From NCBI GenBank assembly GCA_947494035.1, contig CANLTN010000009.1, positions 133,944 to 197,943 on the forward strand: 64,000 nt of DNA. The letters are read 5' to 3'. The position numbers were made by a program, and so were the translations under genes. Position 1 is the first letter of the stretch, and the number at the start of each line of letters is the position of its first letter. The stretch comes from Pseudovibrio sp947494035 (GTDB lineage: Bacteria > Pseudomonadota > Alphaproteobacteria > Rhizobiales > Stappiaceae). This document shows positions 62,992 to 64,000 of the stretch, one piece after another. The notes under the pieces are model-generated. The model was not told the DNA's origin. It searched no databases and saw only the letters and a program-made list of their open reading frames with translations.

Positions 62992-63933
62992 TTAGAAGAG
63001 CCATTTCTCCTTATTCCGCAACATGAAAGGAAATATTCTGTCACAAAGTGCAGATGAGATATCTTTGCTTGCCACTTCGCTTATTGCGCTCGGTGCATTA
63101 TTCACAAGAAGGTATTTTCTACCGAGAACACTTGAAAATGGCCTATGAACGGGCTGATATTGTGTTCCCTCAATTGCGTTGCCCGCATCAGCAGCTGCAT
63201 CTATGAGTAGTACGCTAGCTTTCGTGCGCAATAAAGTTTCTTTGTCAATTATTTTTAAGTTTGGTGTGTCAACTTCAATTCCGTTAATGATGACATCATA
63301 GGTGTCTACAAGAGAGCGGAAGATATGCAGTGTTTTCCGATAGAACAATCTCGGTTTATATCCGAGCTGTGACATTTTAAAGAATGCACCTTGTGAAACA
63401 GAACCGCTGCCAAGAATACAAACATTCGTCGATGGGTCTGAGGGCAGGCTGGGAATAGCGAGCTCAACACTAGCTATTCCTGCATTGTAAGAGTTCTTCC
63501 AGAAAAGATGCGGAGGTAAGTAATCCATCTCCACTGTCTTGTCTTTGCAATATACACGGGGGTAGACGCTATCCAGATCTACAATCCTAATATCCAACTC
63601 GTGGCAAGTATTTTCAAAAAATGGCTTCCCTGATCCATTCGGGTGAGTCCACCCTATGATTGTTTGCTGCTGTTTTAAATTTGGATAGTCAACTTCTTGG
63701 GTCAGCTTGAGATTAAATACAACTCGTTGCTCAAAACACTCCGCGCGAGTGTGAATGCTTGCGCCTGCAGAAATGTACTGCTCGTCAGAGTATCCTAGGT
63801 GTTGACCGAAGCCACTTTCGACCCAAACGTCTATATTTTCCCTTTTTAGTAGCTGAGCCAAATCTTCGGGAATAACAGCAACTCGCCTTTCATCTGGGTA
63901 GTTTGGTTTAACAAAAGCAATTATAGAGCTGGC
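62992..63933 (-). CDS. N5-(carboxyethyl)ornithine synthase-like opine dehydrogenase, start codon missing
   Basis: About 313 residues of the AlaDH/PNT superfamily, matching in length the CEOS of Lactococcus, which makes N-(1-carboxyethyl)ornithine or -lysine from pyruvate. Visible: FVKPNYPDERRVAVIPEDL, IIGWTHPNGSG, VDLDSVYPRVY, the NAD loop ILGSGSVSQGAFF, FYRKTLHIF, DVIINGIEVD and LIDAAADAGNAIEG. The frame opens just after a TGA (63934-63936) and has no ATG, GTG or TTG before TTG 63861, which lies inside the conserved N-terminus. The native start, expected near 63925-63927, seems to be lost or non-standard. Confidence 0.78.
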   Translation of the reverse strand, partial: ASSIIAFVKPNYPDERRVAVIPEDLAQLLKRENIDVWVESGFGQHLGYSDEQYISAGASIHTRAECFEQRVVFNLKLTQEVDYPNLKQQQTIIGWTHPNGSGKPFFENTCHELDIRIVDLDSVYPRVYCKDKTVEMDYLPPHLFWKNSYNAGIASVELAIPSLPSDPSTNVCILGSGSVSQGAFFKMSQLGYKPRLFYRKTLHIFRSLVDTYDVIINGIEVDTPNLKIIDKETLLRTKASVLLIDAAADAGNAIEGTQYQPVHRPFSSVLGRKYLLVNNAPSAISEVASKDISSALCDRIFPFMLRNKEKWLF

Positions 63934-64000
63934 TCAGGAAATTCGGACAGGTTGTATAAGTGGATTTCGCTTCTGAAACTGGCATGATGCCAAGAACAGG

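Noticed and set aside
1..64000. CRISPR arrays, rRNA genes, prophage modules or a toxin-antitoxin pair
   Set aside because: No regularly spaced direct repeats, rRNA-like sequence, phage structural genes or typical toxin-antitoxin operon could be recognised in the window.

Overview
The window is a chromosomal segment of an alphaproteobacterium, most likely a marine member of the Rhizobiales/Hyphomicrobiales such as Pseudovibrio or a close Stappiaceae relative. This is an inference from gene content and gene order, not a database match. The signs are separate small purL, purS and purQ genes, a DUF1476 (F1-ATPase zeta/inhibitor) gene, a DUF6867-type gene in the liv operon, an ispB / DUF2007 / methyltransferase neighbourhood, Omp19-like Inh lipoproteins and RIME-like intergenic repeats ending in TAGAGC.

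Positions 1-16700 are mostly housekeeping: the end of murI, an AGCS Na+/amino-acid symporter, rpsD, ttcA, a HAD phosphatase, a grxD-bolA-purL run, a peroxiredoxin divergent from an AraC regulator, chrA, purQ-[35-aa membrane protein]-purS, purC, the zeta gene, an HpcH/HpaI aldolase and rpe. Positions 16800-30400 carry a BASS-type transporter, an Lrp/AsnC regulator divergent from a 1161-aa indolepyruvate:ferredoxin oxidoreductase, a TetR-MFP-RND efflux operon with three phased operators, a NylC/DmpA-type peptidase, a flavin reductase and an exported phytochelatin-synthase-like protein. Positions 30800-36400 form a complete branched-chain amino-acid ABC system (livHMGF, a small membrane gene, livK).

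Positions 36500-39050 hold four consecutive exported or lipoprotein genes. One is LprI-like (lysozyme-inhibitor family), one is unknown and two are Inh/Omp19-like (protease-inhibitor family). This is the best candidate here for an undescribed functional module: a possible envelope anti-hydrolase cluster. Positions 39100-57800 return to core genes: a MazG-like enzyme, a VWA/MoxR pair, a TrmN6-like methyltransferase, DUF2007, ispB, two divergent SDRs, a GFA-type protein, ispE with a TPR protein, ppdK-meaB, a CHASE4-like GGDEF-EAL protein, radC and map.

From the tRNA-Leu(UAA) gene at 58169 to the window end the character changes. The DNA becomes AT-richer and contains two IS3-type or other transposase remnants, an IS5-family element with a probable -1 frameshift site and an internal deletion, a YrbL-like gene, a glycosyltransferase split by a one-base frameshift, an intact glycosyltransferase, and an N5-(carboxyethyl)ornithine-synthase-like gene whose start codon is missing. 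This looks like the proximal end of a genomic island at a tRNA gene, probably linked to surface polysaccharide. Translation starts were chosen from visible Shine-Dalgarno sites and family knowledge; no database search was possible.
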